64,000 bases of DNA from Bacteroidota bacterium (GTDB lineage: Bacteria > Bacteroidota > Bacteroidia > Cytophagales > Cyclobacteriaceae): assembly GCA_024280115.1 (NCBI GenBank), contig JAJRQT010000001.1, positions 1 to 64,000 of the forward strand, in the 5' to 3' direction. Both the position numbers and the translations under genes were made by a program. The notes under the pieces were generated by a model. The model saw only the letters and a list, made by a program, of their open reading frames with translations, was not told the DNA's origin and made no database searches. This document shows positions 45,299-53,404 of this stretch, piece by piece. The first letter of the stretch is position 1. Each line of letters starts with the position of its first letter.

Positions 45299-46393
45299 TT
45301 AGTAATTGATAAATTTCTCGTTTTCATAACATGTAATTCCCTTATCAGTTCCAATCCAAACAGTTCCATCTTTGTCAAAAGCTATGGAGAGAATATTGTT
45401 ACTGACCAGTCCGTTGTCTTTAGTATAAGTGATCCATGATGAGCCATTAAAAACAGATATCCCTGCTTTTGTCCCGAACCAAATGTTACCTTTCGTATCA
45501 CCACTTATTGCCTGAACGAAGTTATCAACGAGTCCATCATCAGTAGTATAAACAGTCCAGTTATCAAGCGTGTTATTGCCAGTATGTTTAGCAATTCCCT
45601 CATCTGTGCCAAACCATTCTGTACCATCAGGAGCTATGAAGATACTGCGAATATTGTCAGAAGGCAGGATAATTGGTCCCCATTGAGCAAAATTGGATGC
45701 TCCCGAAATTCCATCAACATCATCACGGTAAACTCTGATAATACCTACACCCACAGTTCCTACGTAGAGTGAATCTCCTCTAAGATTAGTAGCCATTGAG
45801 GTTATCGGATATTCCTCAAACATCATTTCAGGGTAATACAAGTCATAAGAAGGAGTCAGCCATTTATCATTACTCAAGGCCGATATTCCCTTATCTGTTC
45901 CAATCCAGCGGATAGAATTATTCCCTGCTGCAATACTTACAACAGCTTTACTTAAAATGGGTGTATTTTCAGAATTAAAGATAACGGCTTCTGTTCGGTC
46001 GTCAATTGGCAACCTGGCAACCGCAGCTCCACTGGTTGAAGCAATCCAGAGTTCAGACCCGTCCGGATTAACAACGTAAGTAAGGCCTTTCAGATCCTGG
46101 TTTGGCAAATTCTTAATCTTATTATAAAGTTTCCAGTTTTCTCCATCAAAACTTACTATCCCGGTATCAGAACAAAACCATTTAACATTATCATTATCCA
46201 CAATAATAGAATTAACATTCTTTACTGAAAAATCTTTGTCTTTGGAGTCGCTATCAGATTTCTCCTTAACAGCAGACGCCTGACCATTCACTATATTTTC
46301 AGGCATGGAAAATAACCCAATGGCAATAATTATAGCAGCAGTAACAAGATTTCTGCACCTGAAAATATTTTTCTTTGTAGTTCTATTATTCAT
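45299..46393 (-). CDS. Secreted two-component-regulator-type propeller protein
   Basis: A 364-residue protein with a signal sequence (hydrophobic about 20-35, ending VNGQ); the start at 46393 places it better than the ATG at 46426. It consists of Reg_prop repeats: VKWFCSDTGIVSFDG, IRWIGTDKGISAL, TEWFGTDEGIAKH, NIWFGTKAGISVFNG and VWIGTDKGITCYEN. Such propellers form the sensor half of hybrid two-component systems that detect oligosaccharides, but here no kinase domain follows. It may be a stand-alone ligand-binding protein. Confidence 0.85.
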   Translation of the reverse strand: MNNRTTKKNIFRCRNLVTAAIIIAIGLFSMPENIVNGQASAVKEKSDSDSKDKDFSVKNVNSIIVDNDNVKWFCSDTGIVSFDGENWKLYNKIKNLPNQDLKGLTYVVNPDGSELWIASTSGAAVARLPIDDRTEAVIFNSENTPILSKAVVSIAAGNNSIRWIGTDKGISALSNDKWLTPSYDLYYPEMMFEEYPITSMATNLRGDSLYVGTVGVGIIRVYRDDVDGISGASNFAQWGPIILPSDNIRSIFIAPDGTEWFGTDEGIAKHTGNNTLDNWTVYTTDDGLVDNFVQAISGDTKGNIWFGTKAGISVFNGSSWITYTKDNGLVSNNILSIAFDKDGTVWIGTDKGITCYENEKFINY

Positions 46394-46711
46394 GATCAAG
46401 AGGTTAATATGTGATCGATTGAACAACTAAAGTTAACTTCTTTTAATAATATACAAACAACATTTGCTATTGAAAAAAAACTAACCAAGGGCAATCGAGT
46501 TTAGAAAAATTCAACATCCTGCACCTCGGTCTGTGGTTTTTTAGTTTATTTTTGCTTTAAATCCGATTGCCATGAAACCTGACCTCGTCTAATAATTTGT
46601 ATATTTACTTTGCATTCAAGTATATCGATATGACGCGGCTGCTAAAGAATCGTTTAGGAATCAGGTTATAAAAATTGCAAATATAAAGTTTGGACCAATG
46701 AAAATATAGAG

Positions 46712-48313
46712 ATGAAAAGACGTGATTTTATAAAGGTCTCTTCGGCAGCAGGAATAGCCGGACTTATGGGGCCGGGAGACTCAGCAATGGCAAATACTAC
46801 TCCTTCAGTTGCAGACGGATTTGACCTTCATCCGTTTATCAAGGAACATCCCGAAGCAGTTTTTATAAATCTTACCTCGGTAAAAGAAAAAACTGACTCT
46901 AAGCCAATTTATGATGCTGCATATAAGCTTGCAAACGAGATGTTTGTTAAAACCACAAATGGAAAGGGCTATTCTAATTCAACTAAAATAAACTGTAAAC
47001 CTAACTGGACATGCAATGGCGGGCCAAGTTCTGACTTAGTGTCAAAGCTGGGAATAACTACTGATCTCAATTTTATTGAAGGCTATTTGAATGGTGTTAA
47101 GAATACAGGCCCACAGAATTATTATTTAAGAGAATGTGCCTGCCCTCAGAGATGGGAAGCCAACGGGTGGACCGGGATGGCGGAAAGAAACAACTTTGAT
47201 CTGAGAGATTTATCCTCAAAGGACTACTGGGACCTGGAGCCCGACGACCTGATTTTCAAAGAGGTTGACGGAGTTATTTTCAAAAAAGTGGGATATATGG
47301 CACCGATGAACGCGCCTGACACCTTCCTGATAAATATTGCGAAATTTAAAGCGCATCAGATGGGAATTACTGGCGCGATTAAAAACCTTCAGGGGATAAC
47401 CGGTAGAAAATTTCACCAGTTCTGCGGTGGCCATTTTGATATCTTTAAATCATATGATAAGCGTTATCACCAGTTTTTCCAGCCTGACTATATGACCGAA
47501 ATCAAGGAACTGCATAAAAAACATTTACAAATTGGCTTACCACGCTGGGGCTCCCGGATGGACAGGCCTCCCCACGGTGGTGGTGTATTTATGGAGCAAT
47601 GGGTTCAGCGAATGCTTGATTCTTACAGTATTACACCGACAGGAATAAATATTGTTGAGGGTATATACGGTCTCGATGGCAACGGTTTTGCAAGCGGGCC
47701 TCATGATGGGAAAGGCATGACTTACATGAGTAATAATGTGATTTTCGGGAAGGATGCCTTTAGGGTTGACATTATAACACACTGGCTGGCCGGCCATGAA
47801 CCAGGCAATTTTGGACTTTTCCATATTGGCATAGAACGTGGTCTATCAGATGTTATTGACCCACTCGATATCCCGGTTTATCTTTGGAAAGACGGTAAGG
47901 CAAAAAAAGTAAAACTTGATTCATTTAAAAGGACACCTCTTCTTACAAGTTATCTAAGAAGAAATTATGACGGGCTTAACGAAGATAAATATCATTTGTG
48001 CGATGAGCCTTTCAATTATAGTTCATGGAAAACAATAGGAAAAGTTATCCAGCGTGAAAATCCTTCGATTCGGGCACTCGGGACTGATTCAAATGATCGG
48101 GTTATTATGGAAGTTTCCGTACCGGAAAAGGGTGATGTTTATGTAGATATTCTCAACCGGCATGGTGAATTAATCTGGCGTATGGAAGCAGATGGGCTTG
48201 AACCCGGAAAGCATGAGGTGGTATGGGATGGATTCTCTCAACCTGGGCTTTATAATGTGTATGTGAAAGGTATGGGCTGGGATGCTGAGAAAGAAATGGT
48301 GATATATACTTGA
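46712..48313 (+). CDS. Tat-exported DUF362 domain protein
   Basis: A 533-residue protein with a twin-arginine signal (MKRRDFIKVSSAAGIAGLMG). The DUF362 domain spans about 45-390, including VGYMAPMNAPDTFLINIAKFKAHQMGI and NIVEGIYGLDGNG. Cysteines cluster in LRECACPQRW. From about 450 a beta-sandwich resembles the FlgD-like or secretion-tail Ig (GLEPGKHEVVWDG, GLYNVYVKG). DUF362 proteins are often linked to iron-sulfur chemistry; Tat export fits a cofactor loaded before secretion. The function is unknown. Confidence 0.8.
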   Translation: MKRRDFIKVSSAAGIAGLMGPGDSAMANTTPSVADGFDLHPFIKEHPEAVFINLTSVKEKTDSKPIYDAAYKLANEMFVKTTNGKGYSNSTKINCKPNWTCNGGPSSDLVSKLGITTDLNFIEGYLNGVKNTGPQNYYLRECACPQRWEANGWTGMAERNNFDLRDLSSKDYWDLEPDDLIFKEVDGVIFKKVGYMAPMNAPDTFLINIAKFKAHQMGITGAIKNLQGITGRKFHQFCGGHFDIFKSYDKRYHQFFQPDYMTEIKELHKKHLQIGLPRWGSRMDRPPHGGGVFMEQWVQRMLDSYSITPTGINIVEGIYGLDGNGFASGPHDGKGMTYMSNNVIFGKDAFRVDIITHWLAGHEPGNFGLFHIGIERGLSDVIDPLDIPVYLWKDGKAKKVKLDSFKRTPLLTSYLRRNYDGLNEDKYHLCDEPFNYSSWKTIGKVIQRENPSIRALGTDSNDRVIMEVSVPEKGDVYVDILNRHGELIWRMEADGLEPGKHEVVWDGFSQPGLYNVYVKGMGWDAEKEMVIYT

Positions 48314-48348
48314 GGAAAACTCATATAACATAAGATTGATTACAAACC

Positions 48349-48389
48349 CTATTGCAATCGAATCCGGGATTCCAAATCCTGAATAGCTT
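48349..48389. repeat. Family B fragment
   Basis: A 41-bp piece, ATTGCAATCGAATCCGGGAT then TCCAAATCCTGAATAGCTT, matches the right end of family B copies 1 and 3. The left part is missing. It lies 36 bp after the DUF362 gene. Confidence 0.5.
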
Positions 48390-48474
48390 GAAGATAAATA
48401 ATCCGAATTGATATGGATTGGACTTTACGCAGGTTTTCCTTAACTTAATACAAGTTTAAACCAAAATAATCATC

Positions 48475-48915
48475 ATGAAAATCTTTCAAACTATTGCCAT
48501 TGTGCTGGCAACTATGATTGCCAGTTGTTCTACGCCTAAAAAGGAAGCCCCCGTTGAAACAAAAACACCCACTCAGGAATTGGAAGGGGTGTGGAAATTG
48601 ACTGCTGGTAAACACATCTACCCCGATACGGTGGTAGAAGTTACTAACTTCGGTAAGGTTAAAATTTTGGTGGGTGGCCGTTTTGCCCACGGAATTCAGG
48701 CTACTGATTCTACCGTAACTGCTGGGGGTGGCACCTATGAATATGACGGACAGACTTACACAGAAAACATCAAGTATTTCACCATCCCTAGTCTTGTAGG
48801 CCAGTCTGTAAAATTTGAAACAAGTCTGGAAGATGTTAAATGGACTATTTCCGGAACAGTAACAGTTGATGATGAAGACATAAAGATAGAAGAAGTCTGG
48901 AAGCGGGTAGAATAA
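48475..48915 (+). CDS. Small lipoprotein, possibly lipocalin-like
   Basis: A 146-residue lipoprotein with lipobox MIASC and a Pro/Thr-rich linker, followed by LEGVWKLTAGKHIYPDTV and a beta-rich body ending DIKIEEVWKRVE. The EGVWKL start and VEEVWKR-type end recall small lipocalin-like Bacteroidota proteins. I do not recognise a specific function. A family B element begins 3 bp after its stop. Confidence 0.6.
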   Translation: MKIFQTIAIVLATMIASCSTPKKEAPVETKTPTQELEGVWKLTAGKHIYPDTVVEVTNFGKVKILVGGRFAHGIQATDSTVTAGGGTYEYDGQTYTENIKYFTIPSLVGQSVKFETSLEDVKWTISGTVTVDDEDIKIEEVWKRVE

Positions 48916-48917
48916 CC

Positions 48918-49070
48918 AGCTCTTTCAGATTTGTAATCTGAAAGCAATAAACCAATGTTCCTACATTGCCTATTGACAGAGGCAATCAAAATATACACGA
49001 AATTTATTGCTCAAGACCGAATACAATTCCACTTACATCCAGGTTCGGGATTGCAAATGCCAAACAGCTT
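48918..49070. mobile_element. Family B element, copy 3 (best preserved)
   Basis: About 153 bp. The left end is AGCTCTTTCAGATTTG then TAATCTGAAAG; the right end, GGGATTGCAAATGC then CAAACAGCTT, reads on the other strand as AGCTGTTTGGCATTTGCAAT. The two ends agree at most positions over 24 bases, so they are terminal inverted repeats. CAAGACCGAATACAATTCC lies inside. No coding sequence is present. From 49071 to 49224 nothing else is evident. Confidence 0.65.
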
Positions 49071-49224
49071 GGTCTCAAATCCCAAACAGCTTTACAGCAC
49101 ACTGGTTTTCGGTATGCTGTTCTAAAATCTCAAGCAATAGACAATTAGGAGGTTAGCACTTTAAGGAATTGTCGTTAAGGCTAAATCAAGGGTGGTTTAT
49201 TCGGGCAATTTTATTTTTAATTGT

Positions 49225-49254
49225 TTGATAAAGCGTTATTAAAAAGTATTTTTG
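49225..49254 (+). promoter_or_regulatory. Bacteroidota-type promoter of the E2 gene
   Basis: TTG at 49225-49227 and TATTTTTG at 49247-49254 are 19 bases apart, an exact match to TTG...TAnnTTTG. Transcription would start near 49261, 14 bases before the ATG. Confidence 0.7.
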
Positions 49255-49274
49255 AAACTGAAATTTAAATATTT

Positions 49275-50900
49275 ATGGCAGAAATAGTAAGAATGCCCAA
49301 GATGAGCGACACCATGGTTGAAGGCGTAATTGCTTCCTGGTTAGTAAAAGTGGGCGATAATGTAAAATCCGGTGATATACTCGCCGAGGTTGAAACAGAC
49401 AAAGCAACCATGGAATTGGAATCCTATGATGATGGCACAATTCTTCACCTTGGAGTAAAAGAAAAGGAAGCGGTAAAGATTGACGGTGTGATCGCGATTA
49501 TTGGTAAAAAGGGGGAAAATATTGATGAACTCCTTAAATCCAGCACGGAAACTAAATCTGCGCCAAAAGAAGATGACCAACCTGCTGAAAATGAAAGCAC
49601 ACCAACTAAAACTATTGATACAAGCAACATCAATGCAAGCCTGGTCACCATGCCAAAAATGAGTGATACCATGACTGAGGGGGTCATTGCGAATTGGATG
49701 AAGAAGGTGGGAGATGATGTGAAATCAGGTGATATACTGGCGGAAGTGGAAACCGATAAGGCAACCATGGAATTGGAAGCCTACGATGACGGCAAGTTAT
49801 TGTTTATTGGAGTAAAAGCCGGATCTTCAGTTCCAATTGATGGGGTAATTGCCATCATCGGCGAAGAAGGTGCTGACTATCAGAAATTGATCGAGGCTCA
49901 TGACGCTGTCAGCAAACAAGACAACCAACCGGTTTCGGAAACAAAATCAGAAGAAGCACCACCAAAAATAGAACCAAAAGTGGAACCAAAACTCAATGGA
50001 ACACCCACTTCTGATGGAAGATTGATCGCTTCTCCTTTGGCTAAAAGACTTGCAAGTGATTTGGGATATGATATTAGTAAAATTCCGGGAACGGGTGAAG
50101 GCGGAAGAATAATAAAAAGAGATGTGGAATCTTATGCTCCTGTAGCATCGACTCCAGAGACAGTTACTACAACTGATCAGTCAGGTGCTTCTATTCAGCT
50201 ACCTGCGATTGTCGGTGAAGAAGCTTTTGAAGATATCCAGCTATCGCAAATGAGGAAAACCATTGCTCGCAGACTTTCCGAAAGCAAGTTCACCTCACCA
50301 CATTTCTATCTTACCATGGAAATCAACATGGACAAGGCAATAGAGGCAAGAATTAGTTTAAATGAGATTTCACCAGTGAAAATATCATTTAACGATCTCG
50401 TGCTAAAAGCTACTGCAGCAGCGCTGAGGATGCATCCTAATGTAAATGTTTCGTGGCAGGACGACACTTTGAGATACAACAAGCATATTCATATTGGAGT
50501 TGCTGTGGCAGTAGAAGAAGGACTTTTAGTTCCCGTCGTCAGGTTTGCGGACAACAAATCCTTATCGCATATTTCGGCGGAAGTAAAGGAATTGGCAACT
50601 AAGGCAGGAAATAAACAATTACAACCATCTGACTGGGAAGGAAATACATTTACAATTTCAAACCTGGGAATGTTTGGAATTGAAGAGTTCACCGCCATTA
50701 TCAATCCTCCGGATGCCTGTATTCTGGCAATAGGAGGAATTAAACAAACCCCGATTGTGAAAGATGGTCAGGTAGTTCCCGGTAATGTCATGAAAGTCAC
50801 GCTTTCTTGTGATCACCGGGCAGTTGATGGTGCAGTTGGCGCCGCATTCCTGAAAACATTGAAAGGTTTACTTGAAGATCCTGTCAGGATATTAATTTAA
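49275..50900 (+). CDS. aceF: Dihydrolipoamide acetyltransferase, E2 of the pyruvate dehydrogenase complex
   Basis: A 541-residue E2 that transfers the acetyl group to CoA. Two lipoyl domains sit in tandem, with lysines in ETDKATMELE at Lys43 and Lys162; the two copies are very similar, showing internal duplication. An E3-binding domain follows (about 255-290: ASPLAKRLASDLGYD, IPGTGEGGRI), then the catalytic acyltransferase domain with HRAVD (His514, Asp518). Flexible acidic/Pro-rich linkers separate the domains. The E1 genes are not adjacent in this window. A strong promoter precedes it and a terminator follows, so it is a single-gene unit. Confidence 0.93.
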   Translation: MAEIVRMPKMSDTMVEGVIASWLVKVGDNVKSGDILAEVETDKATMELESYDDGTILHLGVKEKEAVKIDGVIAIIGKKGENIDELLKSSTETKSAPKEDDQPAENESTPTKTIDTSNINASLVTMPKMSDTMTEGVIANWMKKVGDDVKSGDILAEVETDKATMELEAYDDGKLLFIGVKAGSSVPIDGVIAIIGEEGADYQKLIEAHDAVSKQDNQPVSETKSEEAPPKIEPKVEPKLNGTPTSDGRLIASPLAKRLASDLGYDISKIPGTGEGGRIIKRDVESYAPVASTPETVTTTDQSGASIQLPAIVGEEAFEDIQLSQMRKTIARRLSESKFTSPHFYLTMEINMDKAIEARISLNEISPVKISFNDLVLKATAAALRMHPNVNVSWQDDTLRYNKHIHIGVAVAVEEGLLVPVVRFADNKSLSHISAEVKELATKAGNKQLQPSDWEGNTFTISNLGMFGIEEFTAIINPPDACILAIGGIKQTPIVKDGQVVPGNVMKVTLSCDHRAVDGAVGAAFLKTLKGLLEDPVRILI

Positions 50901-50937
50901 ACCCGTAAGAATATAATTCGTTAAATAAATAACTAAT

Positions 50938-50983
50938 AAAAGGCTGAGTTCTATAGTTTGAATATAGGTTCGGCCTTTTATAT
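50938..50983 (+). terminator. Terminator after the E2 gene
   Basis: AAAAGGCTGA (50938-50947) pairs with TCGGCCTTTT (50970-50979) over 10 bp with one G-T pair; the loop holds a further CTATA/TATAG pairing. The right arm ends in T-rich sequence. Confidence 0.8.
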
Positions 50984-51003
50984 TTTTCAATAAATAAAAG
51001 ATT

Positions 51004-51540
51004 ATGACAAAGATAAAATCGACGACTGTAATAGCAATAAAACACAATGGCCAGATAGCAATTGGAGCAGATGGCCAGGCAACGATGGGAAATACTGTTG
51101 CTAAAAGTAATGTCAGAAAAATAAGAAAACTTCAGGACGGCAAGGTTATTACAGGCTTTGCAGGTAGCACCGCTGATGCATTCACCTTGTTAGAAAAATT
51201 TGATGAAAAGCTAAATTCTTACGGTGTAAACATGAAAAGAGCTGCCATAGAATTGGCAAAAGACTGGAGAACTGACAGATATCTGAGAAGATTGGAAGCT
51301 ATGCTTATTGTGGCAGATAAGGAAGAAATTTTAATCATCAGCGGAACAGGAGATGTATTGGAGCCTGATAATGGTATTGCGGCCATTGGCTCCGGGAGTA
51401 TGTATGCACAGGCGGCTGCAGTTTCGCTAAAGAAACATGCTCAAAAATTGACTGCCGAGGAGATGGTGAAGGAAAGCTTGCACATAGCTGCAGATATTTG
51501 CATCTACACCAACCATAATATTAATGTAGAAACACTTTAA
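51004..51540 (+). CDS. hslV: ATP-dependent protease proteolytic subunit HslV
   Basis: A 178-residue N-terminal-threonine protease of the HslUV complex. The propeptide MTKIKS precedes TTVIAIKHNG, so Thr7 becomes the active N-terminus. Family motifs IAIGADGQATMGN and ITGFAGSTADAFTLLE follow, and the protein ends NINVETL, near the usual length. HslV needs the ATPase HslU, whose gene is not adjacent here. It is alone between a terminator and a convergent transglutaminase gene. Confidence 0.95.
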   Translation: MTKIKSTTVIAIKHNGQIAIGADGQATMGNTVAKSNVRKIRKLQDGKVITGFAGSTADAFTLLEKFDEKLNSYGVNMKRAAIELAKDWRTDRYLRRLEAMLIVADKEEILIISGTGDVLEPDNGIAAIGSGSMYAQAAAVSLKKHAQKLTAEEMVKESLHIAADICIYTNHNINVETL

Positions 51541-51670
51541 CTCAAATAATTCGGGGGATATAGATGGGCTCTATTTATATTATACTCTAAATACCAGGCA
51601 ATCAATTACCTTTAAAGTCTGGCAGGCGCACTTGTTTCCTATATCACAATTTCTCCATGAGTTATTGAGA

Positions 51671-52897
51671 TTAATCGGCAGGTGATGGTTTCGTTTTTCG
51701 CTTCCTGAAATCTGCAATGATGGCCAAATATTCATCAGCATCGTTGAAATAAATTGAATTGGCAGCAACATTTTCAAAGTGGCCTTCTGCCACTTCGAAA
51801 TATGCTTCTATTCTTTCATCAATCTGAATTAAAGGAATATTGCCCTGCATGGCTTTTACATATAACTCAGTACCGAGTTCATAGTTAAATACCCCTTTTT
51901 GATAATTAATTTCATCTTTTATAATTCCTTTGAAATATGGAATTTTCCAGTTTTCCAAATGTTCTATTGACAACCATGTAGAATCTAAAAATGAATTAAA
52001 ATAAGATCCAAGTACATCGACAGTATCGATTAATTGATTGAAATCCATTTTTCGGATTTCATCTGTGATGGAAATTCCTTTATACAAATAAGCAAAGCTC
52101 AATCGTTCATTTAATACATAATTTTTTGGATTAAAAATAATAGCTCGCTTATACCTCAATACATCCTTGTCATATTCATCTAAATTTGCATAGTCGTTAG
52201 GGTTATAAGCATTAATCTTCATTTTATATGGATCCTGGACTTTCCGTCCTTTTTCAAATTCAGTCAATAATACCTTATTTTCCAATAATTGCCAGGATGG
52301 ATCCTCTGGCAGATGCATTTTTATAAATTTTTCCGGAGGTACCAGAAAATAAGTATCGAGGTCAATTTTTTTTTGATGTTTGTATAGATCATAAGGATTT
52401 CCTGTTGCCCAGGTTACATCTAAAAGATACCATGATCCATGGATATAGACTGCATTCCAGGCATGATTCGTGCTTTTGAACTTTTGATTTTTCTGATAAC
52501 CTAACCCCTTAGCATATCCTTCAATAACTTCAACTTTTATATCCGACTTTTCACAAAAGTATTTAAACAGAAAACTAAATCCGGAACACAATGCCTTACC
52601 GCTTCCCAACACATCATTTACACCCTGTTCATCATATTGGTCCAGATGATAAGCCAATATATCATATTCAATACTGGTGGCTATCCAGACATAAAAAGCT
52701 CTTACTTTATCATAGTCATTGTATAGGTTTTCCGTGAGTTTGTCAACTAAAAGTTGCGGATGAAATATTAGCTGACTCCTGACTTCCGAAACATGAGCGT
52801 CAACACTTTTAAATCTTGAGTTTTCAAATTTCACCTGGCCATAAGATGTCTGTAATTGCAACAAAATAATAACCGGTAAAATCATGAAATGTCTCAT
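51671..52897 (-). CDS. Secreted transglutaminase-like protein
   Basis: A 408-residue protein with a signal peptide (to about 20, SYGQ). The transglutaminase core is at about 60-165: Cys104 in GKALCSGFSF, His145 in STNHAWNAV and Asp160 in WYLLDVTW form the expected triad. The rest (about 190-400) is helical and unassigned. In bacteria this fold usually hydrolyses peptide or amide bonds. It converges on hslV, and its 3' end has no clear terminator. Confidence 0.88.
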   Translation of the reverse strand: MRHFMILPVIILLQLQTSYGQVKFENSRFKSVDAHVSEVRSQLIFHPQLLVDKLTENLYNDYDKVRAFYVWIATSIEYDILAYHLDQYDEQGVNDVLGSGKALCSGFSFLFKYFCEKSDIKVEVIEGYAKGLGYQKNQKFKSTNHAWNAVYIHGSWYLLDVTWATGNPYDLYKHQKKIDLDTYFLVPPEKFIKMHLPEDPSWQLLENKVLLTEFEKGRKVQDPYKMKINAYNPNDYANLDEYDKDVLRYKRAIIFNPKNYVLNERLSFAYLYKGISITDEIRKMDFNQLIDTVDVLGSYFNSFLDSTWLSIEHLENWKIPYFKGIIKDEINYQKGVFNYELGTELYVKAMQGNIPLIQIDERIEAYFEVAEGHFENVAANSIYFNDADEYLAIIADFRKRKTKPSPAD

Positions 52898-53135
52898 ATG
52901 TTGTCTAACTTCGGCCTACTAAGTTATATATAGTGCCTAATCGGAAACTCTGCTAAATCTGAAATGTTTCTTTTGGCGATATTTTCATTTTTCTCAACTC
53001 GCTGATACTAAAGCATCACCGAATTTCGAGAAAGTAAAAATCTCATCCAATATAAATCATTTCATAAAAATAGACAGTTTCCGTTCAAGCACTACATAGT
53101 GTTTCTAAAAAAACGATAAAAAATCCATAAAAATT
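52898..53135. other. AT-rich gap between the transglutaminase gene and the small ORF
   Basis: Nothing codable and no obvious repeat. It should contain the transglutaminase promoter. Confidence 0.4.
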
Positions 53136-53243
53136 ATGCATGCCGCTAATCAAATAAGTTCCGGATCGTTGCTCGCGCTCATAGTTGGACTCATTGTTTT
53201 TGTGATAATATCCGTACTTATTTTCAGGAAAAAGCCCAGATAG
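53136..53243 (+). CDS. Possible 35-residue single-pass membrane peptide
   Basis: An ATG-to-TAG frame encodes a short polar start (MHAANQISSGS), an unbroken hydrophobic helix of about 20 residues (LLALIVGLIVFVIISVLIF) and a basic end RKKPR. The charge pattern, with positive residues after the helix, predicts the C-terminus inside. The helix and its basic stop are more regular than chance would give, but there is no ribosome site or recognised family, so this remains tentative. Confidence 0.45.
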   Translation: MHAANQISSGSLLALIVGLIVFVIISVLIFRKKPR

Positions 53244-53375
53244 TGAGGCTGATGCTTTATTACCTGTACTCACCATCGATGGCAGGCATGCGTCTCATTT
53301 GTGCTTTTTAATCACAATTTTACATGTATGCACCCAAGGACAAATTCGAAAATTAGGCTTTAGTAGAAATCTCAT

Positions 53376-53383
53376 TATTTTTG
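53376..53383 (+). promoter_or_regulatory. Promoter -7 element before the GT39 gene
   Basis: TATTTTTG matches TAnnTTTG exactly, 21 bp before the ATG at 53405. A TTAG near 53353 is a poor -33 match. Confidence 0.4.
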
Positions 53384-53404
53384 TCCTCTTATTAATTGAT
53401 ACGG

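Noticed and set aside
53085..53276. 63-residue frame on the minus strand
   Set aside because: It lies opposite the small membrane-peptide frame and has low-complexity, unlikely composition; it is probably its shadow.
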